Assembly (NCBI RefSeq): GCF_963666015.1
Contig: NZ_OY762555.1
Span: 1,550,001-1,614,000, forward strand
DNA from: an uncultured Sphaerochaeta sp.
GTDB taxonomy: Bacteria; Spirochaetota; Spirochaetia; Sphaerochaetales; Sphaerochaetaceae
DNA length: 64,000 bases
Direction: 5' to 3'
Positions within the stretch are counted from its first letter, which is position 1, and each line of letters starts with the position of its first letter. Made by a program: the position numbers and the translations under genes. The notes under the pieces are model-generated. The model saw only the letters and a list, made by a program, of their open reading frames with translations. It was not told where the DNA came from and ran no database searches. Shown in pieces: positions 25,540-34,327 of this stretch.

Positions 25540-27957
25540 ATGGAGTATCTACGAAATAGGGTTCCAACGAATGGAAGTGTCAACCTCTGGTGGACAAGTT
25601 CGGTGAAAAAAACAGCATTGACTTCCAAGAAGACAACATTCCAGGAACCGGTCAATCTGACTGAGGCATATGTCCAGATTGTCTATCCGGTGAGGAAGGA
25701 GTTTCTTACCGGACACAGATTGGAGGGTGTACCCTATCCAGAAGGGCCTTTCACCAACCTCCACTTCCCCTTTGAGAACAATCGACTCGACTTCTCTTCC
25801 TTCATCCATACACCTCACCATCTTAGTGTGAGTGCAAAGACTTGGATTGAGGTAGAAGAGGATGGTGTGTATCCTTTTGAACTGTACACCTGTGGTGCAA
25901 TGAAGCTCTGGATCGATGGAGAGCAAGCAGCAATATTTTCACCCTTTACTCGTAACATTGCACAGAAGAGGGAAATGACGTTCACCTTGGAGGCAGGACT
26001 ACATGAGGTAGTCGTTTACGCAGAGGAGCTTGCAGAGCGAGATGTTTTCTTCTACATAGAGCTTCGCTACAAGGGCGAACTTCCACTGGTAAACAGCGTG
26101 GAAGTTGCCCATGACCCAGAAGAGCTTACCCGAGGGATGGAACTGCTGAAGAGTCTCCACTTTGAGAAAGATTTCTATGAGGAAGGAGATATACGGCTAC
26201 TCTATGATGCGACTCTGATCAAAAAACCAGTAACACTGTCAGTTCTCCCGGAGGGTCAAGCACTTACACTTCAAAACGATGGAGACTCTGTACATCTCTG
26301 GAATACAGAAGCGCATGGGATAGAAGTCAATCGCGTGACCTTCTCTCTCCCGGTTGGGCCCTATGAACTGAAGAGAGACTTGCTGGTCGGTATCGCAGAG
26401 CAATCCAAAACACACTTGAAATGGAGTCCCTCCATCCGAGAGCGCAAGATACAAGCATTACATGCCATCAAGGAACTTGGGGACCTTTCCATCACCCGTG
26501 CATTGGTTCTCTGTGAGACTGAGGGAATCCTCAATGAAGAAGCTCTGGCAATGGTGGAGCGAAGTATCACAACCATCGAGCAGAAAGAAGATTGCTCTGA
26601 CTTCCACCTCGTACCACTTTTTTTCCTCATCACACGCTATCGGTATCTCCTCTCTCCTGCTCTTCTCAGCAGGATAGAGAAGGCACTGCTCTCCTACCGA
26701 TATTGGATGGATGAGCCAGGTAATGATGTTATGTGGTTCTTCAGCGAAAACCATGCATTTCTCTTCCACATTGGGCAATATCTGGCAGGATATCTCTATC
26801 CGGAAGAAACCTTCCAGACTAGTGGGAGAAACGGCCTGAAACAGTATGAGATAGGTAAGGAGAGACTTATACAGTGGTTCACGACTTTCTTCACCTATGG
26901 CTTTGCCGAATGGAACAGTGCTACCTACCTCCCCATCGATTTTATCGGTTTTTTCACCCTCCACGCACTTGCCCCCGATACAGAAATACAGGCAATGGCC
27001 AAGCGCTCACTCGACTTTACCTTCCATCTTATTGCACATAATACATACCAAGGAGTCATGAGCAGTTCCTTCGGCCGATGTTATGAGGATACGCTGAAGT
27101 TCCGCTCTCTTAGTGAGATATCTTTCCTCTCTCTTGTTGCCTTCGGCAAGGGATACAGGACTGCACAGACTCGCTCTGTTGCCCTCTTTGCACTCTCTTC
27201 CTATGAGCCACCCTCCTTTGACAATGAGGTGGAGCTTGCCGAACGTCAATGGATGGAGATTATGCTCAAGCAGGGTGTTTCAGGGGTGAATACCTACCTG
27301 TTCAAGACAAGACACTACCAGATGGGGTGTGTACAACAGTTCCGGCCTTTTGAACATGGACACCAGCAACATCTCTTTAATGTTGCACTGGGAAAGGTGC
27401 AGTACTTCATCAATCACCCAGGAGAACCGGCATTCAGTGGACAGAACCGTCCCAGCTACTGGGCAGGGAATGGTACGATGCCGGCCATCTACCAGTACAG
27501 GAACATCGCGCTGCTGTTATTCTCAATAGATGAGCAGGAATTGGTACATGCAATCCACAGTTATGCTCCACTTGAGAGGATGGATGCATACCGTATCACC
27601 AACCATCATTTCTATTTTGCCTGTGACGGAGGCTATGTTTCCACCTACTTTTCCAATCCTTTTTCTCTGACAAGAGAGGGGGCTAACACCAATCGTGAAA
27701 TAATCAGCCCAGGGCTCGTGCATGCAGTGGTTGTACGTTGCAGCAACGTGGATGAATTTTCCTCGTTTGAAGCCTTTGTATCGGATCAGGAACAACAGCA
27801 TTACACGTTTGACAGAGAAGCATTGTCGCTTTCCGTCACTGATTCTTCCTGGGGTTTGGTAAGAGCAGTGAATTCCCATTTTACCGTCCAAGGTAGAGAA
27901 ATCATCACAGACTACCCACGAGATGTGGCAATCCAAAAAGGAGTTTTTTACCCATGA
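25540..27957 (+). CDS. Uncharacterised large protein, probable glycan-active enzyme (805 aa)
   Basis: I do not recognise a characterised family. Residues about 95-185 look like a PA14-type beta-sandwich (VYPFELYTCGAMKLWIDGEQA is its typical core). Residues about 320-600 are rich in paired helices with aromatic and acidic clusters (MWFFSENHAFLFHIGQYLAG, GFAEWNSATYLPIDFIGF), as in alpha/alpha-toroid glycosidases and lyases, and the last 200 residues are beta-rich. There is no signal peptide. GGGAGAA precedes the start, and the stop overlaps the GH105 start, so the two act together. A role upstream of GH105, producing or processing unsaturated oligosaccharides, is an inference from context. Confidence 0.8.
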   Translation: MEYLRNRVPTNGSVNLWWTSSVKKTALTSKKTTFQEPVNLTEAYVQIVYPVRKEFLTGHRLEGVPYPEGPFTNLHFPFENNRLDFSSFIHTPHHLSVSAKTWIEVEEDGVYPFELYTCGAMKLWIDGEQAAIFSPFTRNIAQKREMTFTLEAGLHEVVVYAEELAERDVFFYIELRYKGELPLVNSVEVAHDPEELTRGMELLKSLHFEKDFYEEGDIRLLYDATLIKKPVTLSVLPEGQALTLQNDGDSVHLWNTEAHGIEVNRVTFSLPVGPYELKRDLLVGIAEQSKTHLKWSPSIRERKIQALHAIKELGDLSITRALVLCETEGILNEEALAMVERSITTIEQKEDCSDFHLVPLFFLITRYRYLLSPALLSRIEKALLSYRYWMDEPGNDVMWFFSENHAFLFHIGQYLAGYLYPEETFQTSGRNGLKQYEIGKERLIQWFTTFFTYGFAEWNSATYLPIDFIGFFTLHALAPDTEIQAMAKRSLDFTFHLIAHNTYQGVMSSSFGRCYEDTLKFRSLSEISFLSLVAFGKGYRTAQTRSVALFALSSYEPPSFDNEVELAERQWMEIMLKQGVSGVNTYLFKTRHYQMGCVQQFRPFEHGHQQHLFNVALGKVQYFINHPGEPAFSGQNRPSYWAGNGTMPAIYQYRNIALLLFSIDEQELVHAIHSYAPLERMDAYRITNHHFYFACDGGYVSTYFSNPFSLTREGANTNREIISPGLVHAVVVRCSNVDEFSSFEAFVSDQEQQHYTFDREALSLSVTDSSWGLVRAVNSHFTVQGREIITDYPRDVAIQKGVFYP

Positions 27958-29033
27958 CTGACCTTTTTCAAGCCCTCAACTCTCTTAAAACAGGATTCCA
28001 CGGGATCTTACATGAGAGGGATGAGTACTTTCTCAAGAATATGCAGAGCCGAAACCTTGCAGGGGACGATATTGAACGTTATCAGTTCTGGGAGTGGCCC
28101 CAGGGTATAGGCTTGTTCGCCCTCGCCCAACTCTGGAAGCATACCAAGGATCCTCAACAACTGGAATTTCTCACTTCCTTCTATGACCAGAGAATTGCTG
28201 AGGGACTGCCGGCGAAGAATATCAATACAATGGCCCCTCTACTTGCACTCTCCATGATCGCCCAGGAAATTCCCAAGGAGAGCTACATTGCCACATGCAG
28301 GGAGTGGGCTGAGTGGGCGATGCATGAACTGCCAAGGACTGAAGAAGGAGGTTTCCAACATATCACAAGCGATACGGTCAATAAGGGTGAACTTTGGGAC
28401 GATACATTGATGATGGCTGTAGCTCCCCTGGCAAACATTGGTATACTTCTCGGGGAAGAGTCCTACCTTGCCGAGGCTGTAAGACAAGTGAAAATTCATG
28501 CCCAGTATCTACAGGATGAGGAGAGTGGCCTTTGGTACCACGGGTACTCATTTTTAGAAAAGTCGAACTTCTGTAAAGCCTTATGGGGCAGGGGGAATTG
28601 CTGGATAACCATTTCCCTGCCATTCCTGATGAACATCCTCCCTTTGGAAACTACTGACCATGCATTCTTTGCCTCCTTGCTCACCAGACAGGCTTCTGCA
28701 TTGAAGCAGTATCAGGCAGAAAACGGGATGTGGCATACCTTGTTGGATGATGAGGATTCCTATCTCGAGGCAAGTGCAACCTGCGGTTTCTCCTATGGAC
28801 TCCTGCGTGCCCAGAGGCTGGGGTTGCTCGATGACGCTTACAGGACTGTCGCGCTTAAAGCTCTCGATACGGTTATTCACCTTGTCGACAGGAATGGAAG
28901 CGTCTTTCAAGTCTCCTATGGTACTCCCATGGGGCGAACGAGCAAGGACTTCTACAAACAGATACCATTGATACCTATGCCCTATGGGACAGCCCTGGCG
29001 CTTCTGTATTTAATTGAGGCAAGTCAGATATAG
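27954..29033 (+). CDS. GH105 unsaturated rhamnogalacturonyl hydrolase, YesR/RhiN-like (359 aa)
   Basis: Alpha/alpha-barrel enzyme that removes the terminal 4,5-unsaturated uronic acid left by pectin or rhamnogalacturonan lyases. Family landmarks are FWEWPQGIGLFAL near residue 45, the catalytic WDDTLMM near residue 145, LWYHGYS, and GRGNCWIT (normally RGNGW). Length is usual for GH105, and no signal peptide is present, so it acts in the cytoplasm. Its ATG overlaps the stop of the 805-residue gene in ATGA. It gives the best functional clue for this locus: import and breakdown of lyase-produced oligosaccharides. Confidence 0.93.
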   Translation: MTDLFQALNSLKTGFHGILHERDEYFLKNMQSRNLAGDDIERYQFWEWPQGIGLFALAQLWKHTKDPQQLEFLTSFYDQRIAEGLPAKNINTMAPLLALSMIAQEIPKESYIATCREWAEWAMHELPRTEEGGFQHITSDTVNKGELWDDTLMMAVAPLANIGILLGEESYLAEAVRQVKIHAQYLQDEESGLWYHGYSFLEKSNFCKALWGRGNCWITISLPFLMNILPLETTDHAFFASLLTRQASALKQYQAENGMWHTLLDDEDSYLEASATCGFSYGLLRAQRLGLLDDAYRTVALKALDTVIHLVDRNGSVFQVSYGTPMGRTSKDFYKQIPLIPMPYGTALALLYLIEASQI

Positions 29034-29169
29034 GAGAAAAGTTAAGAGGAACAATTCAATATTTCTACGATTTTCCCAGCCTCTTTTTTATTACAAATTT
29101 TCATATATTTCCCTCGCCTGCCCCAATATTTAATGGTAAGGTTACACCAAGAAACGGGGAGAAAGAGCA

Positions 29170-30753
29170 ATGAAGGAACGCTATGATGTGGTGGTAATCG
29201 GGGGTGGAATTGCTGGATTGGTGGCTTCTGCATACTGTGCCCGCTCTGGGTGCTCAGTCCTACTCTGCGAGCAACAGGAGAGGCTTGGTGGACTGGTTAA
29301 TTCCTTCGAACGAGATGGGTTTATCTACGATCAGGGGATTAGGGCTATTGAGAACTCTGGCATTATCTTCCCAATGCTGAAGCAACTGGGTATCGATATT
29401 CCATGGGTGAGAAGTCCAGTCACCCTTGCAGTCAGCGATGAAAAAATCGTGGTAGAAAGCAAAGAAAGCTTTGCCGGCTACCAAGCAATGCTTGAAAACC
29501 TATATCCCGAAAACAAGCGTGACATTGCAGCAATCATGGAGGAGATCAAGAAAATCACCACATATATGGATGTACTGTATGGGATCGACAATCCCATGTT
29601 CCTCGACTCGTATGAAGACCTCTCCTACGTTCGAAAAACCCTCTTGCCATGGTTGTTCAAGTTCATGAACACCATCGGAAAAATCGGAAAGCTGAATGAA
29701 CCTGTAGCCGATTACCTTAAAAAGTTCACCAGGAACCAGGCTCTTATAGACATTATTGCCCAGCACTTCTTTGCTGACACACCTACATTTTTCGCCCTTA
29801 GCTATTTTGGTCTCTACCTCGAGTACCAGTACCCCTACGGGGGAACTGGTGCACTTCCTAGAGCACTGGAGGACTATCTTCGCTCCCATGATGTGGACAT
29901 TCAATTGAACTACCCTGTCACCAAGATCAATATAGAAGAGCAGACCATAGATGGCAAGGCTGAATACAGCCATCTCATCTGGGCAGCAGATTTAAAGCAG
30001 CTCTACAGACTTCTTAAAACGACACCACTACGTGATCCAAAAATGCAAGATACTATAGAGAAAACAAGTAGCCTGCTTGAAACAAAGCACGGAGGAGACT
30101 CCATTTTCTCGCTTTTTGTTGCAACCGATCTTCCTCCATCGTATTTCAAGGAACGTTCCACTCCCCACTTATTCTATACCCCAAACAACAAGGGATTGAG
30201 TACGGTAGACATAAAAGCGTTGGATCCTACAATCCATGATAAACAAGTGATCAAGGAGTATCTCAAGGCATATCTAGAAACCACCACCTATGAGATTTCC
30301 ATCCCTGTGCTCAGGGATCCTAATCTGGCTCCTCCAGGAAAGACAGCCATCATTATCAGTACCTTAGCTTCCTACGAGCTTTTCAAACGTATTGAGGATG
30401 ATGGTTGGTATGAGGAGGCTAAGCAGTTCGCACAAGAGCACATGATCAAAACACTTGCTTCCTCTCTCTATGAGGGACTCGAAGACCACATTCTGGATGC
30501 TTTCACTTCCACCCCGTGTACGATTGAAAAGCTGACAAGTAATAGTGAGGGAGCGATCACGGGTTGGGCATTCACCGAAGGAGAGGTTCCAGTTATCCAT
30601 TCGATGAAAAAGATAACCAAATCCGTCAGAACCCCAATACCCCACATAAGCCAAGCAGGTCAGTGGAGTTTCAGCCCCTCTGGGCTGCCCATATCAGTCA
30701 TGACTGGTAAACTGGCCGCCGGTAGGGCATTAAAAGAGTTGGGAAAGAAATGA
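29170..30753 (+). CDS. FAD-dependent oxidoreductase, phytoene-desaturase-like (527 aa)
   Basis: The N-terminus has the dinucleotide motif VVIGGGIAGLVASAYCARSG and continues with the LCEQQERLGGLVNSF region typical of the carotenoid-desaturase/isomerase group of amine-oxidase-fold enzymes. The C-terminus (PHISQAGQWSFSPSGLPISV) is the matching FAD-binding motif. No membrane segment or signal peptide. It is 136 bases from the GH105 gene with its own ribosome binding site (GGGGAG) and no carotenoid genes nearby, so the substrate is unknown. Not clearly part of the polysaccharide locus. Confidence 0.88.
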   Translation: MKERYDVVVIGGGIAGLVASAYCARSGCSVLLCEQQERLGGLVNSFERDGFIYDQGIRAIENSGIIFPMLKQLGIDIPWVRSPVTLAVSDEKIVVESKESFAGYQAMLENLYPENKRDIAAIMEEIKKITTYMDVLYGIDNPMFLDSYEDLSYVRKTLLPWLFKFMNTIGKIGKLNEPVADYLKKFTRNQALIDIIAQHFFADTPTFFALSYFGLYLEYQYPYGGTGALPRALEDYLRSHDVDIQLNYPVTKINIEEQTIDGKAEYSHLIWAADLKQLYRLLKTTPLRDPKMQDTIEKTSSLLETKHGGDSIFSLFVATDLPPSYFKERSTPHLFYTPNNKGLSTVDIKALDPTIHDKQVIKEYLKAYLETTTYEISIPVLRDPNLAPPGKTAIIISTLASYELFKRIEDDGWYEEAKQFAQEHMIKTLASSLYEGLEDHILDAFTSTPCTIEKLTSNSEGAITGWAFTEGEVPVIHSMKKITKSVRTPIPHISQAGQWSFSPSGLPISVMTGKLAAGRALKELGKK

Positions 30754-30912
30754 GGTTGTAGAAGATAGGTATTTCTAGGGCATAACCATAGAACAAAACG
30801 TATCTAGAAATATATATCCTTATTCCATATGTATTTACCCATTTTTTATGCCTAAAAACCTTGAAAACGAGTAATACCAGATCATGAAAACTCTCATTTT
30901 CGTGATTTAATA

Positions 30913-30983
30913 TTACTTTACCCCCACAAAATCCTCCCTGGATGGAGTAAATACATCCAGCACTACCCCCTTCTCCAGGCAGA
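30913..30983 (-). pseudogene. 3'-end relic of a KdgF-like cupin gene
   Basis: The minus strand encodes LEKGVVLDVFTPSREDFVGVK and a stop at 30913-30915. This is nearly the same as the C-terminus of the intact cupin at 39908 (LEKGLVLDVFTPYREDFVG). Homology begins abruptly at about 30983 and there is no start or upstream part. It lies in a 292-base gap between convergent genes that otherwise holds only two weak inverted repeats (for example 30770-30812). It is the left counterpart of the cupin gene that closes the 31-40 kb block. Confidence 0.8.
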
Positions 30984-31045
30984 AGCACGAGAGCGCAAGC
31001 ATTGTGTGGTCATAGGCCAGATTGTATTCTGATACTTCCCTCTTC

Positions 31046-31678
31046 TTAGAGATCAGATAGTCTCTCATAGGAAGCCATATGATGAGCGATCAAGAGATTT
31101 TGAGCCTTCTCAGGATTTCTTTCCCGGGCAGCTTGGATAATTGCAAGATGCTCGGGCAATGTCTCATCAGGATGTCTCAACAACCCCTTGTGATAACATC
31201 GTAATATAAAGCTAAAATCTTTTACGAAATCCTTCATCAATTCATTGCCAGATCTTGTAATGATTTGCTCATGAAACATTCTATCTATTTTCTGGTATCT
31301 TGCAATCTCTTCAGAATCAGTCATGGGGACAGAAAAGGAATCGAACAACATGAAGAGGTCTTCAATCTCTTCACATCCTTTAGATATACAGAGGCGTAAT
31401 GCAATTCCTTCAATGCCTGCGCGTAAGGCAAAAATATCTTGCATATCTTTATTAGTGAAGACTCTTACATATATCCCATTAGATTTCTTATCTTCAAACA
31501 ATCCTTCCTGAATCAGTCTTACGATGGCATCTTGAACAGGAGTTTGACTGACCCCTAAAAGTTGAGCCAGCTGTTTCCTATTTACCTTATCACCAGGTAA
31601 TAGGTCCTTGTTTGAAATCATTAATTTGATCTGTTGGTATACAAGATCTTTCAGTGAACTTTTCTTTACAGGAATCAT
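31046..31678 (-). CDS. GntR-family transcriptional regulator, FadR type (210 aa)
   Basis: N-terminal winged helix (LVYQQIKLMISNKDLLPGDKVNRKQLAQLLGVSQTP), then an all-helical FCD effector domain (RYQKIDRMFHEQIITRSGNELM). The second Met at 31678 is chosen because AAAAGGA precedes it and it overlaps the upstream GntR stop in ATGA. It is the second of two tandem FadR-type genes divergent from the transketolase/TctCBA operon, so probably acts on it, either alone or together with its neighbour. The ligand is likely a sugar acid, by analogy with UxuR/ExuR and GntR-type relatives. Confidence 0.92.
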   Translation of the reverse strand: MIPVKKSSLKDLVYQQIKLMISNKDLLPGDKVNRKQLAQLLGVSQTPVQDAIVRLIQEGLFEDKKSNGIYVRVFTNKDMQDIFALRAGIEGIALRLCISKGCEEIEDLFMLFDSFSVPMTDSEEIARYQKIDRMFHEQIITRSGNELMKDFVKDFSFILRCYHKGLLRHPDETLPEHLAIIQAARERNPEKAQNLLIAHHMASYERLSDL

Positions 31679-32328
31679 GAACAATCCTTTTCCAGAATAT
31701 ACTGCTCAATTCGCTTCTTCGCAACTTCAACATGTTTAAACATTGCTTGTTCGGCCTTCTCAGGATCATGTGTCAAGATCGAACGGAGAATAACAGTATG
31801 CTCAGCAAGACTATCCCGTACATTGCGTAACATTCCGGTTAGGTTTCCAAGAGTCACTAGATTGAAGGAAGAAACCATTTTTTCCAAAAATGGATTATTG
31901 CTCATTTGCATGATAGTTGAGTGAAAAGCATAATCATACGAACGAAATTGACTATTCAACTTCTCATCATCCAATAATTCCAATGCTTCGGTCTTCCTCA
32001 TCAGTTCATGGATCTCTTCTTCTTCGACATTAAACGCTGCCTCACAAGCTCCCAACGGTTCTAGGCGTAAGCGAATTTCATAAATCTGCAATAATTCATT
32101 CAGATTGACCGAGCGGACATAATACCCTCTTCTTGGAATAGAGATGAGCAACATTTCTCGCTCAAGCTTTGCAAAAGCTGAAAGAAGTGGCGTCCTTGAC
32201 ACTTGTAATCGTTGTGCAAGCTCTTCTTGCACAAGCTTCTGGTCAGGGACCAATTCTCCACTAAGGATCATATACCTTAATGATTCATACACTTGTTGGT
32301 TCAAGTCTTCAGCAATTACTTTATACAT
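31675..32328 (-). CDS. GntR-family transcriptional regulator, FadR type (217 aa)
   Basis: Winged helix at residues 8-70 (LNQQVYESLRYMILSGELVP, EELAQRLQVSRTPLLSAFAKL) and a C-terminal FCD domain with the metal-binding pattern YDYAFHSTIMQMSNNPFL. The start at 32328 has no Shine-Dalgarno and lies only six bases after a good minus-strand -10 box, so the mRNA may be leaderless; the next Met would remove part of the DNA-binding domain. It overlaps the second GntR gene. Two tandem paralogues may form hetero-oligomers or respond to two ligands. Confidence 0.92.
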   Translation of the reverse strand: MYKVIAEDLNQQVYESLRYMILSGELVPDQKLVQEELAQRLQVSRTPLLSAFAKLEREMLLISIPRRGYYVRSVNLNELLQIYEIRLRLEPLGACEAAFNVEEEEIHELMRKTEALELLDDEKLNSQFRSYDYAFHSTIMQMSNNPFLEKMVSSFNLVTLGNLTGMLRNVRDSLAEHTVILRSILTHDPEKAEQAMFKHVEVAKKRIEQYILEKDCS

Positions 32329-32333
32329 AGAGT

Positions 32334-32363
32334 CACTATAGTGTATATCGATGGCGAGTTCAA
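32334..32363 (-). promoter_or_regulatory. Promoter of GntR pair with palindromic -10
   Basis: TTGAAC (32358-32363) and TATAGT (32335-32340) are 17 bases apart on the minus strand. The -10 box lies within the perfect palindrome CACTATAGTG (32334-32343), a plausible site of autorepression. The start codon follows six bases after the -10 box. Confidence 0.6.
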
Positions 32364-32378
32364 TTGTTTTCTTTATTA

Positions 32379-32400
32379 TGTATACAAAATTTTTTATACA
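32379..32400. promoter_or_regulatory. Putative GntR operator, TGTATACA site 1
   Basis: TGTATACA at 32379-32386 is palindromic, and TATACA recurs at 32395-32400 to give an outer inverted repeat. It lies in the divergent gap between the GntR and transketolase genes. FadR-type proteins bind short palindromes of this kind. Confidence 0.5.
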
Positions 32401-32447
32401 TTATTTCAAATTTTTATTGACAGGAGGATGAAACCGTGTGAACATAC

Positions 32448-32461
32448 TTTTGTATACAAAA
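32448..32461. promoter_or_regulatory. Putative GntR operator, TGTATACA site 2
   Basis: TTTTGTATACAAAA is a perfect 14-base palindrome 54 bases before the transketolase start, downstream of a TTGACA hexamer at 32418-32423. It shares TGTATACA with the site at 32379 and with one at 61572. Confidence 0.6.
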
Positions 32462-32515
32462 CTGTGTAGACAAAATAATTTCAGTTAGAACAACTGAAAT
32501 ATGAAGAGGAATGGT

Positions 32516-33370
32516 ATGAGACAAATCTCCAACGAACCAATGAACAGCCGAATAGAAAGATTGGAAGCTGAAGCTAAAAACGTAAGATTCCACATTGTAG
32601 ATATGATTTACAAAGCACAATCAGGACATCCAGGAGGTGCTCTCTCCGCTACCGACATAGTTACTGCGCTCTATTTTGATTTTATGCGTTTAGACCCAAA
32701 CAACCCATCATGGGAAGATCGGGATCGTTTCATACTTTCGAAGGGTCATGCATGTCCTGTACAGTATGCAGCCTTGTCCTTGAAAGGGTATTTCCCAATA
32801 GCAGAGCTCGATACATTGAGAAAATTTGACAGTATCCTCCAAGGCCATCCAGTAAAACAGAAAACACCAGGCATTGACATGACTACAGGTTCGCTGGGGC
32901 ATGGACTCAGTATTGGAGTTGGAATGGCTCTGGAAGGAAAACTAACCCAAAAAGACTTCTTTACCTATGTATTAATTGGTGATGGGGAACTCAATGAAGG
33001 ACAAAACTGGGAAGCGGCTGCCGCAGCGGCAAAGTTCTCCTTGCACAACCTTATTGCAATTATTGACAGGAACCGACTGCAGATGGACGGCTTTACTGAT
33101 GAGATTATGCCAATGGGATCAATCAGCAACAAGTTTAGGTCATTTGGTTGGGATGTTTTGGAAATGGATGGCCACAACATGCTGGATATTGTCCTAACAC
33201 TTGAGAAAGCAAGACTGATGCAAGGAAACAAACCCATATGTATCGTGGCGCAGACTATAAAGGGAAAAGGCGTCAGTTTTATGGAAAATATCCGCGAGTG
33301 GCATGGAAAGGCTCCCAATGAACAGGAGTACAAACAAGCAATTCTTGAAATCAAAGGAACCGAGGCATAA
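32516..33370 (+). CDS. Transketolase, N-terminal (ThDP-binding) subunit (284 aa)
   Basis: Thiamine-diphosphate half of a split transketolase, which transfers two-carbon ketol units between sugar phosphates. AQSGHPGGALSATDI and SKGHACPVQYAAL are conserved entry motifs, and the ThDP motif runs from GDGELNEGQNWEA to the Asn of IIDRNRLQMDG. The frame is open from 32501, but Met at 32516 has GAGGA seven bases upstream. It is followed two bases later by the C-terminal subunit. In this operon it may act on a pentose or a product of sugar-acid breakdown instead of serving central metabolism. Confidence 0.94.
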   Translation: MRQISNEPMNSRIERLEAEAKNVRFHIVDMIYKAQSGHPGGALSATDIVTALYFDFMRLDPNNPSWEDRDRFILSKGHACPVQYAALSLKGYFPIAELDTLRKFDSILQGHPVKQKTPGIDMTTGSLGHGLSIGVGMALEGKLTQKDFFTYVLIGDGELNEGQNWEAAAAAAKFSLHNLIAIIDRNRLQMDGFTDEIMPMGSISNKFRSFGWDVLEMDGHNMLDIVLTLEKARLMQGNKPICIVAQTIKGKGVSFMENIREWHGKAPNEQEYKQAILEIKGTEA

Positions 33371-33372
33371 TC

Positions 33373-34326
33373 ATGAAAAAAGCAACAAAGCCGACAAGAA
33401 AGGCATTTAGTGAACGGATGGTGGAATATGGAAAAGACCATACAGACTTTGTCGTCCTAGAAGCAGATATCGGATACTCCACCTATACATACCTCTTCGG
33501 ACAAGCATTTCCCAACAGGTATTTCAATATGGGGATCGCTGAAGCAAACATGGTCAGTGCAGCTGCAGGATTGGCAGCTGATGGAAGGCCGGTAATCGTA
33601 AGCTCATATGGTGTATTCCTTTCAATGAGAGCTGTTGAGTCTATGCGTACCTACATATGTTATCCAGATTTGAATGTGAAGTTTCTCTCCTCACATGGTG
33701 GAGTAACAGCAGCCATTGATGGGGCAACACACCAGGCAACTGAAGATATGGCGATTGTCTCCTCATTTCCCAATATGAAAGTTCTCTGCCCGGCAGATTC
33801 TGCCTCTGCAGCAAAAATCCTCGATCTTTCCTTGGAGACTCCTGGTCCTGTCTTTGTACGTCTCATGCGAGATCCCCTGTATGAAATCTATGATGATTCC
33901 TACACCTTCAAAATTGGGGGTAGCCATGTGGTAAGAAAAGGAAGCGATGTAACGCTCGTAACGTATGGTGACATGGTTTTTCAGTCTTTGGAAGCAGCCT
34001 CCATCCTGGAAGAGAAAGGAATCTCTGTCGAGGTAATTGATATGTACAGCATCAAGCCAATTGACAAAGAGACCCTTCTTGCCTCAGTGAAAAAGACCGG
34101 AGCGGTCGTTGTTGCTGAAAATCATCAGAAGAAAAACGGTTTGGGATATGCCGTCCCTCATTACCTTGCAAAAATCGATTGTACAGTCCCCTTCTCCCAT
34201 ATAGGACTGGACGACACTTTTGCAGAAAGCGGGGACTATTTACAGGTATTGGAGGCATATGGCCTTTCAGCACGTTGCATCACTGAAGCTATCGAGAGCA
34301 CTCTCGCAAGGAAACAAGGAGTATAA
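33373..34326 (+). CDS. Transketolase, C-terminal subunit (317 aa)
   Basis: Second half of the split transketolase, carrying the pyrimidine-binding domain (FNMGIAEANMVSAAAGLA with the catalytic Glu) and the C-terminal domain (VTLVTYGDMVFQSLEAASIL). THGG-like SSHGGVTAAIDGATHQATEDMA is also present. The complex with the N-terminal subunit forms a complete enzyme. It is followed directly by the TIM-barrel gene. Confidence 0.94.
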   Translation: MKKATKPTRKAFSERMVEYGKDHTDFVVLEADIGYSTYTYLFGQAFPNRYFNMGIAEANMVSAAAGLAADGRPVIVSSYGVFLSMRAVESMRTYICYPDLNVKFLSSHGGVTAAIDGATHQATEDMAIVSSFPNMKVLCPADSASAAKILDLSLETPGPVFVRLMRDPLYEIYDDSYTFKIGGSHVVRKGSDVTLVTYGDMVFQSLEAASILEEKGISVEVIDMYSIKPIDKETLLASVKKTGAVVVAENHQKKNGLGYAVPHYLAKIDCTVPFSHIGLDDTFAESGDYLQVLEAYGLSARCITEAIESTLARKQGV

Positions 34327-34327
34327 T

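Noticed and set aside
30698..30988. 96-residue minus-strand open frame
   Set aside because: It overlaps the FAD oxidoreductase end and reads the cupin relic in the wrong frame.
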